Positions 25,685 through 33,363 are shown, counted from the stretch's first letter. The stretch: DNA of 64,000 nucleotides from Salinicola aestuarinus (GCF_003206645.1 NZ_PZJP01000005.1:113225-177224); one strand, 5' to 3'. A program made the numbers and translations. The notes: generated by a model not told the origin, from the letters alone.

Positions 25685-27215
25685 GATGATCCCCAATGGT
25701 AAGTCGAAGTCACCTATCAACACAGTGAAAAAGGCCGTGAGCTACCTGCTTGGTGAGAAGGACAGCCATGGCACCACCCGAAGCGTGGAGCCTGAGCTTG
25801 CTGACGGTGATGTCGATATGTTTTTGGAACAAACCTGCTATGGCAACCAGCCCGGCAAGTTCACTTCCGGTGTGTTGAGCTTTATGGAGTCACCTGAGCG
25901 TATCCCTGACGAGGTTCGTCAGGCTATCAGGGAGAGCCACAAGCAAGCTTCCTTCCCCGGCTTGGACCCTAACAGGGTTGTCTCTATCAATGTGGTCCAC
26001 GGTGACAAGGGACGCTATGAGGACCATTTCCTCTATGGCGGTGAGGATCTGGCTACCTCGAAGCGTATCAATGGCTATCAGTCTCATGTCTTCAGGAACG
26101 GGCGTAAGGTCGATATCGACTTCGAGCGGATGGATGCATGGAAGGACATGACGAATGCCTTCTATGGCTTCGACGACCCTAAAGATCCGCTGTATCGCAA
26201 GGGAGCAGAGCTTGAGAACCGCAAGGCATGGCCGAAAGACATTCAGGACATGGTTTCGACTATCAATAGCTACATTGCCCACAAAGTGGCTGAAGGTGAC
26301 ATAAAAAATCGAAAGGACGTGATTTCACAACTACAAGAAAAAGGAATGGAGGTGACCCGTGAAACCAGACAATCAATATCAATCAGAAACCCAGACAGAC
26401 CAGATGGACGACCTATCAGGCTCAAAGGCGAATTCTTCGAAAAGGATTTCGTCGGAGATGCGAAAAGAACTCAACTCAAAATTGAAACCGAATCAGAAGA
26501 GTTCAGAGCCAGAAGATGGGAGCGTTACGAAGAAGCCAAGGCTAAGTTCGACAGACTCTACGAAGTCAAAGCACAGTATTATGAAAAACGTTTCGCAAGC
26601 CCCAAGTTCAGGAAAGGCAAGGATAGTTACAAGGGTAGAAAGAAAGCTCTCAGGAAAAGGCGTTCTGCTAAGCATGTTGGCGGGGGCGTTCCTCTCAATA
26701 ACGATTTTGACTGGAGCAAAGTTGATCAGTCACACACAATTGGTGACCTCTTATTCAGAGACCTCGACTTACATAGAATGCAAGGAGCTAGGCAAAGACA
26801 CCCAGTCAGGCAAAATCCTATGCCTGCCAAAAACAACAATACTATAAAGGAGCAAGCCAATGGAAAGGATGCCAGCGATAGATCGAGAGATAATAAAGAC
26901 CTTAATGCGTTCGTTGAAGGAAAGCGAACAGCAAACGAACGATTTGAAAGAACTATTCGAGTTCATGCAGACCAATTTGAAAGAGTATCCGAAGCAACAG
27001 GAAGCGCTTCACGAGAAAATGAACAGCTTATTGCTAGTTTTGAAAAGACTCTCAGAAGACTCCAAGAACAAGCAGAACAGGATATCTCAGCTAGAGGAAT
27101 ATCAGCAGAATATGCAGAGACAGATAGAAAAATTGACAAGTCTATTGAACAATTGACGACACCACGTCCGAATCAAGGTCGTAAGATAAAGAAGAACGAA
27201 GGTCTTGGTTATTGA
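25674..27215 (+). CDS. mobA: ColE1-type (MOBP) relaxase
   Basis: 513 residues. The start overlaps the end of mobC. Motif I is AVSYLLGE with the candidate nucleophilic tyrosine near residue 29. The metal motif lies in VVHGDKGRYEDHF: His, Glu at +7, and His at +9. ColE1 MbeA has His-Glu-Asn at this spacing, so the third ligand is His instead of Asn here. The C-terminal half is basic and helical and ends in KKNEGLGY. It nicks oriT and pilots the strand through a helper channel. Two further genes are nested in its second half in another frame. Confidence 0.9.
   Translation: MLIEMIPNGKSKSPINTVKKAVSYLLGEKDSHGTTRSVEPELADGDVDMFLEQTCYGNQPGKFTSGVLSFMESPERIPDEVRQAIRESHKQASFPGLDPNRVVSINVVHGDKGRYEDHFLYGGEDLATSKRINGYQSHVFRNGRKVDIDFERMDAWKDMTNAFYGFDDPKDPLYRKGAELENRKAWPKDIQDMVSTINSYIAHKVAEGDIKNRKDVISQLQEKGMEVTRETRQSISIRNPDRPDGRPIRLKGEFFEKDFVGDAKRTQLKIETESEEFRARRWERYEEAKAKFDRLYEVKAQYYEKRFASPKFRKGKDSYKGRKKALRKRRSAKHVGGGVPLNNDFDWSKVDQSHTIGDLLFRDLDLHRMQGARQRHPVRQNPMPAKNNNTIKEQANGKDASDRSRDNKDLNAFVEGKRTANERFERTIRVHADQFERVSEATGSASRENEQLIASFEKTLRRLQEQAEQDISARGISAEYAETDRKIDKSIEQLTTPRPNQGRKIKKNEGLGY
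26359..26847 (+). CDS. mobB: MobB-like protein nested within mobA
   Basis: A 162-residue frame lies wholly inside mobA in a different phase. It starts at GTG 26359 with a near-perfect TGGAGGTGA ribosome site. The N-terminal 95 residues are hydrophilic, Ser/Lys-rich and unstructured; one strong membrane helix (GVLLSMLAGAFLSITILTGA) follows and then a short tail with two cysteines. ColE1-type cassettes carry mbeB in exactly this nested position; MbeB-type proteins help relaxase transport at the membrane. The ribosome site and the clean membrane helix argue against a chance frame. Confidence 0.75.
   Translation: MKPDNQYQSETQTDQMDDLSGSKANSSKRISSEMRKELNSKLKPNQKSSEPEDGSVTKKPRLSSTDSTKSKHSIMKNVSQAPSSGKARIVTRVERKLSGKGVLLSMLAGAFLSITILTGAKLISHTQLVTSYSETSTYIECKELGKDTQSGKILCLPKTTIL
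26860..27156 (+). CDS. mobD: MobD-like coiled-coil protein nested within mobA
   Basis: 98 residues, inside the end of mobA and in the mobB phase. AAGGAG at 26847-26852 overlaps the mobB stop, seven bases before the ATG, so the two are coupled. The whole protein is a predicted coiled coil (SLKESEQQTNDLKELFEFMQ; LEEYQQNMQRQIEKLTSLLNN). This matches MbeD of ColE1 in size, position and structure. MbeD is needed for mobilisation by some helpers and, in ColE1, affects entry exclusion. Confidence 0.72.
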   Translation: MERMPAIDREIIKTLMRSLKESEQQTNDLKELFEFMQTNLKEYPKQQEALHEKMNSLLLVLKRLSEDSKNKQNRISQLEEYQQNMQRQIEKLTSLLNN

Positions 27216-27313
27216 TATAGAAATAATGTGGTTTAATTTCACTGCTTAAAAGCTTGGGAAAGGTATAAAGCATTGGAAAAAACGAAAATAATCCAACTTT
27301 TATTTATTATTTA

Positions 27314-27322
27314 TGATATAAT
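27314..27322 (+). promoter_or_regulatory. Extended -10 promoter before 27329
   Basis: TGATATAAT, seven bases before the ATG at 27329, so transcription would begin at about that ATG. Confidence 0.45.
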
Positions 27323-27328
27323 ATTAGC

Positions 27329-27403
27329 ATGGGTTTAATTGAGAAAAGCTTTCAGGATGAATATATAGATAGAAAAACACTGCAGGATGAATTAGAGAGG
27401 TAG
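27329..27403 (+). CDS. Possible leaderless 24-aa peptide
   Basis: The frame MGLIEKSFQDEYIDRKTLQDELER begins where transcription from the upstream -10 box would start and has no ribosome site. It stops eight bases before the next gene's ATG. It could be a leaderless leader peptide coupled to the 27411 gene, or chance. Confidence 0.25.
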   Translation: MGLIEKSFQDEYIDRKTLQDELER

Positions 27404-27410
27404 GTATATA

Positions 27411-27716
27411 ATGATAACAATAACAGAAATAGTGGATTGGTTAAGAATGATGAATATGAGACCTGTTATCAGAAGGTCTAAAGGCAACTGGTTTCGAATG
27501 TATATTATCGATAGCAATGGTTCAAAGGTTCTACCTGCCGAGTGCTTCAGGTTTTACCCTGTCGCTTTAGGCAAAAGCCTTGAAGTCGATAATATGGACA
27601 AGGTTAAGAATAAAGCATTGCAAGATTTGTTATTGAAACTAATGAAAAGTGATATTTTGATAGAAAGCTATGTAAGACAAAACACAGATTTTGACAATAA
27701 AGGAGTTAAGTTATGA
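27411..27716 (+). CDS. Hypothetical protein, 101 aa
   Basis: A small basic protein with WLRMMNMRPVIRRSKGNWFRMYI in its first third. GAGAGG lies just upstream. Its stop overlaps the next start (ATGA). It is the first gene of a run of tiny genes ending at 28830. No family recognised. Confidence 0.6.
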   Translation: MITITEIVDWLRMMNMRPVIRRSKGNWFRMYIIDSNGSKVLPAECFRFYPVALGKSLEVDNMDKVKNKALQDLLLKLMKSDILIESYVRQNTDFDNKGVKL

Positions 27717-27826
27717 ATATTTTAATGAGATTTTTAGGCTCGCAGTTCGGTAATTCCGTGATTGCACTGATTGCATACGGTGCTGTTGCTTACTTCTGCT
27801 TGTCATCAATGTTCGGAGGTCAGTGA
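27713..27826 (+). CDS. Tiny membrane protein, 37 aa
   Basis: ATG 27713 overlaps the previous stop, with AAGGAG upstream. It has one hydrophobic helix, GNSVIALIAYGAVAYFCLSS, ending in MFGGQ. Its size and single helix suggest a pilin-like or small accessory subunit, but no family is recognised. Confidence 0.6.
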   Translation: MNILMRFLGSQFGNSVIALIAYGAVAYFCLSSMFGGQ

Positions 27827-27827
27827 T

Positions 27828-28013
27828 ATGAGCTACTTCGATAAATTTGATGGCAACGGTGAAAAAGACACCGACCATGCTTTTTACAAGGACCAGCGCG
27901 GAAATCGCAAGACAACCGGGGCGGGTAGAGCTTTCGCTTGGAAGCTTGTCGCCTTCGCTGGTGTAGCAGGATTTATGTATTACCAATTCAGTTCGTATTC
28001 TATCGGAGGATGA
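27828..28013 (+). CDS. Small membrane protein, 61 aa
   Basis: ATG 27828 lies one base after the previous stop, with CGGAGG upstream. Acidic then basic N-terminal half (DKFDGNGEKD, DQRGNRKT), then one helix AWKLVAFAGVAGFMYYQF. The pattern of hydrophilic N-terminus and C-terminal helix is shared with the next gene. Confidence 0.6.
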   Translation: MSYFDKFDGNGEKDTDHAFYKDQRGNRKTTGAGRAFAWKLVAFAGVAGFMYYQFSSYSIGG

Positions 28014-28017
28014 AACT

Positions 28018-28161
28018 ATGTTTAGAAGAAAACCAAAACAAAAAAAGCAAATTGAAGTTCATAGCAATGGATACACGAAAGGCGAGAATCGCTTATACGG
28101 CTTCTTCGCACTGGTTGCGGTGTCATTTGGCTTGTATTTCATGATCATTGGCGTGCTTTGA
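28018..28161 (+). CDS. Small membrane protein, 47 aa
   Basis: ATG 28018, with CGGAGGATGAA upstream overlapping the previous stop. Basic N-terminus (FRRKPKQKKQ) and one C-terminal helix GFFALVAVSFGLYFMIIGVL. Third of three consecutive coupled mini-genes. Function unknown. Confidence 0.6.
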   Translation: MFRRKPKQKKQIEVHSNGYTKGENRLYGFFALVAVSFGLYFMIIGVL

Positions 28162-28163
28162 TT

Positions 28164-28739
28164 ATGGCTAGCGAGACAGTCGTAACGCTCACTATGACAG
28201 CTCAGGGCATGTTTAATCACGAAAGCCTTGAAGAGCTTGCTCGCAAGCGAATCGGTTTCGTCGAGGCGGGTAGCATTATGCTTTACGACCTTGATGACAA
28301 TCTGTTCGTTCTGTCGCCGGTCGGGAATGATTTTGACGATAGTGTCGCTAGAAACGATTTTATCGTCAGAACCATTCTAGAGAATAGCCCTAAAGCGTTC
28401 TCTCGTCGCCTATCAATTGTCACTGCCGTGGATATCGATAGCAAGCCGTCTCTGAAGCTGTCTACGAGCCAGTACGGTGAGTATATCCAGCAGACGCTTA
28501 CTGACCTAGATACGCAGAATGTGGCCTATGTGTCGGATGGTGAAATCTACATTCATGAAACCGACCGAGATAACACTTGTATCGGTGAGGTGAGAATGAA
28601 ACGGAATTCGGACACGCTCATTGACGCCGAAGACGTTGTTGGTCGTGTCCTGAAATTCATGCAACTTAAACGAAGTAAAAACTATGTAGTAGAGAAAGTG
28701 GTTTATAAGAAAGATAAGAAGAAAAAGGAGGGCAAATGA
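28164..28739 (+). CDS. Hypothetical protein, 191 aa
   Basis: Soluble, mixed alpha/beta, about half GC, with a very lysine-rich C-terminus (KKDKKKKEGK). ATG 28164 lies two bases after the previous stop. No domain recognised. It is flanked by tiny membrane proteins on both sides, so it could be their cytosolic partner. Confidence 0.6.
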   Translation: MASETVVTLTMTAQGMFNHESLEELARKRIGFVEAGSIMLYDLDDNLFVLSPVGNDFDDSVARNDFIVRTILENSPKAFSRRLSIVTAVDIDSKPSLKLSTSQYGEYIQQTLTDLDTQNVAYVSDGEIYIHETDRDNTCIGEVRMKRNSDTLIDAEDVVGRVLKFMQLKRSKNYVVEKVVYKKDKKKKEGK

Positions 28740-28740
28740 T

Positions 28741-28830
28741 ATGGATAACAAGCATATGGTTTTTGGCTTGGCGATTGGCCTCTTCGTTTTTTCTATCTTG
28801 TGTTTATCGTATGGGCTAACAAATTTATGA
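28741..28830 (+). CDS. Tiny membrane protein, 29 aa
   Basis: ATG 28741 lies two bases after the previous stop, with AAAGGAGGGC upstream. Almost the whole peptide is one helix, MVFGLAIGLFVFSILCLSYGL. The excellent ribosome site and tight packing support it as a real gene. Confidence 0.55.
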   Translation: MDNKHMVFGLAIGLFVFSILCLSYGLTNL

Positions 28831-28870
28831 AATGGGCAAGGAAGCCCAAAAAACAAAAAAGGAGAATTTC

Positions 28871-29485
28871 ATGAAAAAAGCAATTTTAGCAACAGTAGCA
28901 ATAGCAGTCGCGACAGCAAGCTTGTCAGCAAATGCAGGGTTTATGTTCAGATCAGAGCTTCCCGGTGTCAAAGCAAGTGTCGATTCAGAAGCACCTGATA
29001 GTGAGCCTGTGAAACAAAATCCTGATGCGTGGAGTGAATTCGCGATAGCGAATGAGGTTCCTGATCCTAAAGATTCGAATTATCACTCATTGACTTGGGA
29101 TAGAACCAATCTTTCTAAGTTGCCAAACGAACTTTACCCCGTTGCGACGGTTAATAGAATGTTAATTAGTGGGAATTCTTTTACAAGCATTGCTTCTCTA
29201 TCTTCAATAATTAAAGCTTATGAGTTGGATCTTTCATACAACAACATAACGTCGCTCTCTGGTTTGAATAACCTTGATTCAGTATCAGAACTCTACCTCT
29301 ATCGTAATCCAGCACTAACTGATATCTCAGCGTTGTCGAATTTGAAGTCAGCAGATTACGTTGATTTAGATTCAGATATCGCCAGTCGCTCGGGATTCGT
29401 TCCAATATCTTCAGAAGCGTGGCTATGTCAATCTAAAAACTCAGGTGTCATACAAGGCCCATCTCAAGCAGATATCTGTTATTGA
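28871..29485 (+). CDS. Secreted leucine-rich-repeat protein
   Basis: 204 residues from ATG 28871 (AAAAAAGGAG upstream). A clear signal peptide with cleavage after SANA. Residues 80-165 contain four to five LRR units of the internalin type (LPNELYPVATVNRMLISGN, YELDLSYNNITSLSGLNNL, SELYLYRNPALTDISALSNL). It has two cysteines near the C-terminus and no anchor. Probably periplasmic or surface-exposed; protein-protein contact is the usual LRR role. A terminator follows. Confidence 0.7.
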   Translation: MKKAILATVAIAVATASLSANAGFMFRSELPGVKASVDSEAPDSEPVKQNPDAWSEFAIANEVPDPKDSNYHSLTWDRTNLSKLPNELYPVATVNRMLISGNSFTSIASLSSIIKAYELDLSYNNITSLSGLNNLDSVSELYLYRNPALTDISALSNLKSADYVDLDSDIASRSGFVPISSEAWLCQSKNSGVIQGPSQADICY

Positions 29486-29500
29486 TATTGATTTTTAAAA

Positions 29501-29527
29501 AAGGAGCCCCTTAAGGCTCCTTTTTTT
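29501..29527 (+). terminator. Terminator after LRR gene
   Basis: AAGGAGCC / GGCTCCTT hairpin with a six-base loop and seven T. Confidence 0.88.
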
Positions 29528-29541
29528 GCTGACTACTACTG

Positions 29542-30219
29542 TTATTGATGACTCAAGCTTTCAAGTTTGTTTTCGATATAGCTTGTTTCAGCAGCGCCAT
29601 AAACCGTTGAGCTATCCTCGAAGAAAATCACAGGTACGCCATGTTTAGCAAGCGCTGTTGAATTACCGACTTTGGTGCCAACATCTTTAGCTTTTAAAGT
29701 TTCGAGCATGACGTTGTATACCTCAATCTGCGTTTTCCGGCATGAACGGTTTGCTAATGCGCCTGACGCATTTGTTGGCACGCCACCGTGCATGACAGCT
29801 TCATAAGCCTCTAACCGAGACTGATTGTCAGCTTGGCAGTTTACCGCCTGTGCCACCTTCACTGGGGTGGTCTTAAAGAACGGCCCCATAAATATATGGA
29901 CCGTAGTATTATCGAGTTTGTCCAACCGATCGTTCAGTATTCTTGAATACGGGCAACCCGGCTCCATAAGCACCGCCATTTCCCTCTCTCCCGTTCCGTT
30001 GACCTTCTTGATGGAGTGTTCTAACGGCAAAGAGGAATACTGGATTACACGTCCCTGAGAGCCGTAGGTGATTTCCAAAGGCTTAACTTCTTCACTTTGA
30101 CTGCTCTGAGTGAGAGAAGACATGTAGGATTGCGTGCTGTTCATGGCTTGATCCATGGTCTTACAGCCGGTTAGGGCCGTTGCGATCAAAGGCAAGGCCA
30201 GCCATAGCTTGGTATTCAT
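29542..30219 (-). CDS. DsbC-like thioredoxin-fold lipoprotein
   Basis: 225 residues with a lipobox ALTGC near residue 19. The mature protein has the DsbC/DsbG-type core: MEPGCPYSRILND (active-site CPYS), a later FKTTPVKVAQAVNC, and the cis-proline region KHGVPVIFF. The second active-site cysteine is replaced by serine, so it cannot form the usual CXXC disulfide, but it could act as a single-thiol reductant or isomerase. Similar proteins are encoded with conjugation genes to mature disulfide-bonded subunits. The Cys-rich pilin-like and TraY-like proteins are candidate substrates. Confidence 0.75.
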   Translation of the reverse strand: MNTKLWLALPLIATALTGCKTMDQAMNSTQSYMSSLTQSSQSEEVKPLEITYGSQGRVIQYSSLPLEHSIKKVNGTGEREMAVLMEPGCPYSRILNDRLDKLDNTTVHIFMGPFFKTTPVKVAQAVNCQADNQSRLEAYEAVMHGGVPTNASGALANRSCRKTQIEVYNVMLETLKAKDVGTKVGNSTALAKHGVPVIFFEDSSTVYGAAETSYIENKLESLSHQ

Positions 30220-30588
30220 TTCTTGAGTTCCCCGTTAAATTTTCTTTTATATGACACCCACGCGATTGGAACTTAAGACCGCCCGCAGATGAAGGGCTTT
30301 GCGGTAAGTTTTTTCTGTCAGAGTCTGTAAGACAAATCCTACAAAACATCCTGAAAAACTAATGTTGCTTGTCCTTCATAATCCCAGCAAATCTACATAC
30401 CCCAAAACCTTGTCAAGTAAATGATGGGGTGGAAATGAAAAATAAATTAACTTATAAAACTTTTAGAATTGCTTTGATATTCACATAAAACTTTCCCTAG
30501 TGTGATACCTATATCACTAATAACGCCCTAAATAATGAATTACTATGTTATAATGGAGTCATAACAAAACAACAAAGGAGAAATTGTT
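30220..30588. promoter_or_regulatory. Intergenic region with extended -10 promoter
   Basis: Between divergent genes. TGTTATAAT at 30546-30554 lies 35 bases before the ATG at 30589 and drives the small-gene run to 33078. Bases 30220-30420 are less AT-rich and show no gene. Confidence 0.5.
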
Positions 30589-30774
30589 ATGACAGCAACT
30601 ACAGCGCTTTTTATTGCAGGGTTAAGCATTTTATCAGCAACGGTCTGTTTCTTTATCTTAATGCTTACTGCATTGCCAGCAACCTACTTCATAGGAATTG
30701 GAATACTAGGATTGGCTTGTTTATCACCGGTCTTGTTCTTCGTCGCGAGAACAGTTCTAGGCTTCGACATATAA
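30589..30774 (+). CDS. Small membrane protein, 61 aa
   Basis: Two hydrophobic helices covering nearly the whole peptide (LFIAGLSILSATVCFFILML and YFIGIGILGLACLSPVLFFVA). AACAAAGGAGAAATTGTT precedes the ATG. First gene after the promoter at 30546. Function unknown. Confidence 0.6.
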   Translation: MTATTALFIAGLSILSATVCFFILMLTALPATYFIGIGILGLACLSPVLFFVARTVLGFDI

Positions 30775-30793
30775 TAACAAAAAGGAGAAATTT

Positions 30794-31159
30794 ATGAAAA
30801 CCACTACAAAAATAATATTGTCACCAATCAGACTACCTTACCTACTTATCAAGAAGGTCAGCCTTGGAATCAAAAACAAGTTCTTGGACTTAGCTGAGTG
30901 GGCAGAAACCGCGAAGCTAGTTCCCTTGTTACTAGCTTCAATGGGCGTCTCGTTTATCTCATTGTTCTTCGTGTCGCTCTTCCTGAACGCAATCGGCTTG
31001 ACTTCAATTGCGTCATTCGTGTTCTCAATGTCAGGCTTGATAGTGCTCTATTTCACGTTCTTGGCCGTAGCAATTCTACCTCTAGGCATTCTAGCTGCTG
31101 TGTTCTTAACACTAAGAGCAATCACAAGAAGGTTCGTGCTGTCAGGAGGTGCTAAATGA
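30794..31159 (+). CDS. Membrane protein, 121 aa
   Basis: Basic N-terminal 35 residues, then three hydrophobic segments (about 42-66, 68-85 and 87-110). AAAGGAG precedes the ATG. It overlaps the next gene by four bases (ATGA). No family recognised. Confidence 0.6.
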   Translation: MKTTTKIILSPIRLPYLLIKKVSLGIKNKFLDLAEWAETAKLVPLLLASMGVSFISLFFVSLFLNAIGLTSIASFVFSMSGLIVLYFTFLAVAILPLGILAAVFLTLRAITRRFVLSGGAK

Positions 31160-31455
31160 ATATCTCATACACAGACACCTTGAATCTTATTTCTGTCTTC
31201 AATTTCAAATTGTTGTTCACAAAGCACGGCTCTGCTCAAACCAGAATCTATGTGACGCATGATGGCAAGAAATTGAATGACAACAAAGTGATTGCTGGTC
31301 AGAGGAAAGAAAGGATTGAAGCTGGTTATCTCTCTGACAGAACGAAGGGCTGTATCGTCTCAGCCTTTGCCAATGTTCTTGAGTTTTACCCAATGTATAA
31401 AGAGCTAGCCAAGAAATGGCTTCACTACCACTACATAGACGAGACAATGATTTAA
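31156..31455 (+). CDS. Hypothetical protein, 99 aa
   Basis: Soluble and basic, starting inside the stop of the previous membrane protein gene. SGGTGC is read through to ATGA, so translation is coupled. Resembles in style the 27411 product (a short basic protein ahead of membrane mini-genes). Function unknown. Confidence 0.55.
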   Translation: MNISYTDTLNLISVFNFKLLFTKHGSAQTRIYVTHDGKKLNDNKVIAGQRKERIEAGYLSDRTKGCIVSAFANVLEFYPMYKELAKKWLHYHYIDETMI

Positions 31456-31477
31456 TAACAACAAAGGAGAATACGCT

Positions 31478-31720
31478 ATGGACAGCTACCTACTAACAAT
31501 AATTTTAGCCTCATACAATGTCGAAGACACGGCAGAGCTTTTAGAGCTGATCGAAGATGGAGGCTACACATACGATTTCGACGCAGAGAAAGCCTATCAG
31601 CACTATTCGAGAGCTATCGAATTCGAAAGAAGAATCGGCGACACCCAATTAGGTTTCGACTCTTATGAAGAGGAAGAAGACACATACATAGAAGAATACG
31701 AAATGGCCGGAATGGTCTAA
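31478..31720 (+). CDS. Hypothetical acidic protein, 80 aa
   Basis: Extremely acidic, tyrosine-rich and helical (EEEEDTYIEEYEMAG at the end). AACAAAGGAGAATACGCT precedes the ATG. An acidic protein of this size on a mobile element might be a DNA mimic or a chaperone-like partner, but nothing shows which. Confidence 0.55.
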   Translation: MDSYLLTIILASYNVEDTAELLELIEDGGYTYDFDAEKAYQHYSRAIEFERRIGDTQLGFDSYEEEEDTYIEEYEMAGMV

Positions 31721-31731
31721 GGAGAACAACA

Positions 31732-32079
31732 ATGAATATACTACAAAAAATTGAATCTAAATTAACCCCAAAGTTTACAGACGAAGCAGTGGATAAAGAA
31801 CTTGAGGACTATACAGTTGAAGCGATAAGGCATAGATTGAAATCTGAAAAACGCTATCTAAAGATTATTCGGTTCATATATCCTTTACTCTTGCCTTCTT
31901 TGGTATTGCTGTTGTTTTGGCCCATTACTACTGTTGCGACTGCTACCATTGCATTTGTTTTTTCGGCGCTCTTGCTCACTTCTAGTATTAGAGCTTACAG
32001 AAATCTTAAGATAAAGCAGGAAGCTTTGGAATCAGGTTTGAAAAGAAAAATTGAAAACAATAAAGGAGAAGAGCTATGA
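31732..32079 (+). CDS. Membrane protein, 115 aa
   Basis: Charged N-terminal 45 residues, two adjacent helices (FIYPLLLPSLVLLLFWPI and TATIAFVFSALLLTSSI), then a lysine-rich tail. AAGGAGAACAACA precedes the ATG and the stop overlaps the next start (ATGA). Confidence 0.6.
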   Translation: MNILQKIESKLTPKFTDEAVDKELEDYTVEAIRHRLKSEKRYLKIIRFIYPLLLPSLVLLLFWPITTVATATIAFVFSALLLTSSIRAYRNLKIKQEALESGLKRKIENNKGEEL

Positions 32080-32438
32080 AATTTTCAACACATAATCTAT
32101 TCGGAGGAATAAAGACTTTATCTGAGAAGCCGGAATCTAAAGCAACTCTGAGCTTGATTTTCCTTTTTTGCTATTTTCTTGTTTATGCTCTATACATTGT
32201 GCCTTTCCTAAGCCATTTAGAAGTTTATTTGTTCTTATTTCCTAATACACTTGGCCTTTTGACTTTTGACTCGCTCTACATTTCATATGAAATGATGATT
32301 GATCTAGTTAAAGCTTTTGCTTTTATAGTCGCTACCTTTCCACTATTTAGCTTTGCAACCGTCTTCATTCGAAATCTTGGGTTGATCCCTGACGGTAAAG
32401 ATAAGGAGATTCACAATGTTGATAACAACAAACAATAA
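32076..32438 (+). CDS. Membrane protein, 120 aa
   Basis: Two or three hydrophobic helices (about 24-45, 48-68 and 82-108). It overlaps the previous gene by four bases and the next by 23 bases. GGAGAAGAGCT precedes the ATG. Function unknown. Confidence 0.6.
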   Translation: MKFSTHNLFGGIKTLSEKPESKATLSLIFLFCYFLVYALYIVPFLSHLEVYLFLFPNTLGLLTFDSLYISYEMMIDLVKAFAFIVATFPLFSFATVFIRNLGLIPDGKDKEIHNVDNNKQ

Positions 32439-33078
32439 CCCCGTCGCATTTGCGCGAACTACAGAAGAAGTCCTGAAAGCAGGTGCTTCTAGAAAAGCCA
32501 AGCTCGATATTTTCAGTCTCATGCAAGCTGAGCCGGTTTTTCTAGAAACGTCTCTGACAGACGATGGTCAGCTATACGACCTTGCGGTGTTCGATTCTGC
32601 GGGTAAGCCTGTGCTGGCTACGGGTATCAGCCCTACGCACCGTTTTGAAGGTGATACCGCAACGGGGGATAGCTATGAGTCCTTGAGCGTGTATCCGTCT
32701 CTATGCCAAGTCTGGGACCGTTTGGCTACGGTTCTGGCTGGTAGGACCGTGGTCAGCTATCAAGCCTCAGAAACGCTCTACAGGCTTCTCTTTGCCTTGA
32801 GCGATTGCGGTATCCAATTCGAGTTCGCAGGGCTTGTGGACGCTTCGGAAGCCTTACAGCGTGTGTTGGGGTCAAGACACTCGCTAGCAAGCGCCTATGA
32901 GCTTCTGAGCGGTCAGGAAGCCTTGGGTATGGATGTGGCTTACGGAAAGGCTCTCATGCTGTCTCAGGTTTACCGTTCCATAGCTCAATCGGTGGAGGAA
33001 CCGCTTAGGTCTGGTGTGGTTTCAGGTGGTGTGTATCGCGAGATCCATGAGGCTCGAAATGAAAAGGGGAACCTGTGA
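32416..33078 (+). CDS. Possible degenerate DnaQ-like exonuclease-fold protein
   Basis: 220 residues, clearly more GC-rich than its operon. The order VFLETSLTDDGQLYDLAVFD, then LAGRTVVSYQASETLYRLL, then HSLASAYELLSG and AYGKALMLSQVY parallels ExoI, ExoII and ExoIII of DEDDh exonucleases. However, the first Asp, the Asp of ExoII and the final His/Asp pair are not preserved. It may therefore be an inactive, binding-only relative, or the resemblance may be accidental. It is the last gene of the run beginning at 30589 and overlaps the membrane gene before it. Confidence 0.5.
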   Translation: MLITTNNNPVAFARTTEEVLKAGASRKAKLDIFSLMQAEPVFLETSLTDDGQLYDLAVFDSAGKPVLATGISPTHRFEGDTATGDSYESLSVYPSLCQVWDRLATVLAGRTVVSYQASETLYRLLFALSDCGIQFEFAGLVDASEALQRVLGSRHSLASAYELLSGQEALGMDVAYGKALMLSQVYRSIAQSVEEPLRSGVVSGGVYREIHEARNEKGNL

Positions 33079-33110
33079 GGTTCCCCACCGCTGAAACGGC
33101 TGTGGATAGG

Positions 33111-33350
33111 TCAGAAGCGGTTTTCTGGCCCGCCGGTCTGGATATCGATGCACACGTCCACGATTCGATCTCGGATTTTCGGGGGCAGGTCTTCGATTTT
33201 TTCCCACCTATCACTGGCATTGCAATACGCTTTGTCAACGTAGATACCGCCTACAGTTTCTTCGTAGCCAGTCAATTCGCTGGATTCTTGCGCTACGGCA
33301 GAACCAGCCGATAAGGCCAGCGTTACCGCTATGAATGTGGTGGTCTTCAT
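33111..33350 (-). CDS. Small secreted protein, 79 aa
   Basis: From ATG 33350 the product has a signal peptide (MKTTTFIAVTLALSAGSAVAQ, cleavage after AVA) and a 58-residue mature part with two cysteines (KAYCNASDRW and DVCIDI), perhaps one disulfide. The upstream in-frame extension lacks a ribosome site. It is paired with the lipoprotein gene at 33364. Confidence 0.6.
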   Translation of the reverse strand: MKTTTFIAVTLALSAGSAVAQESSELTGYEETVGGIYVDKAYCNASDRWEKIEDLPPKIRDRIVDVCIDIQTGGPENRF

Positions 33351-33363
33351 GGCGTGTCCTTGG

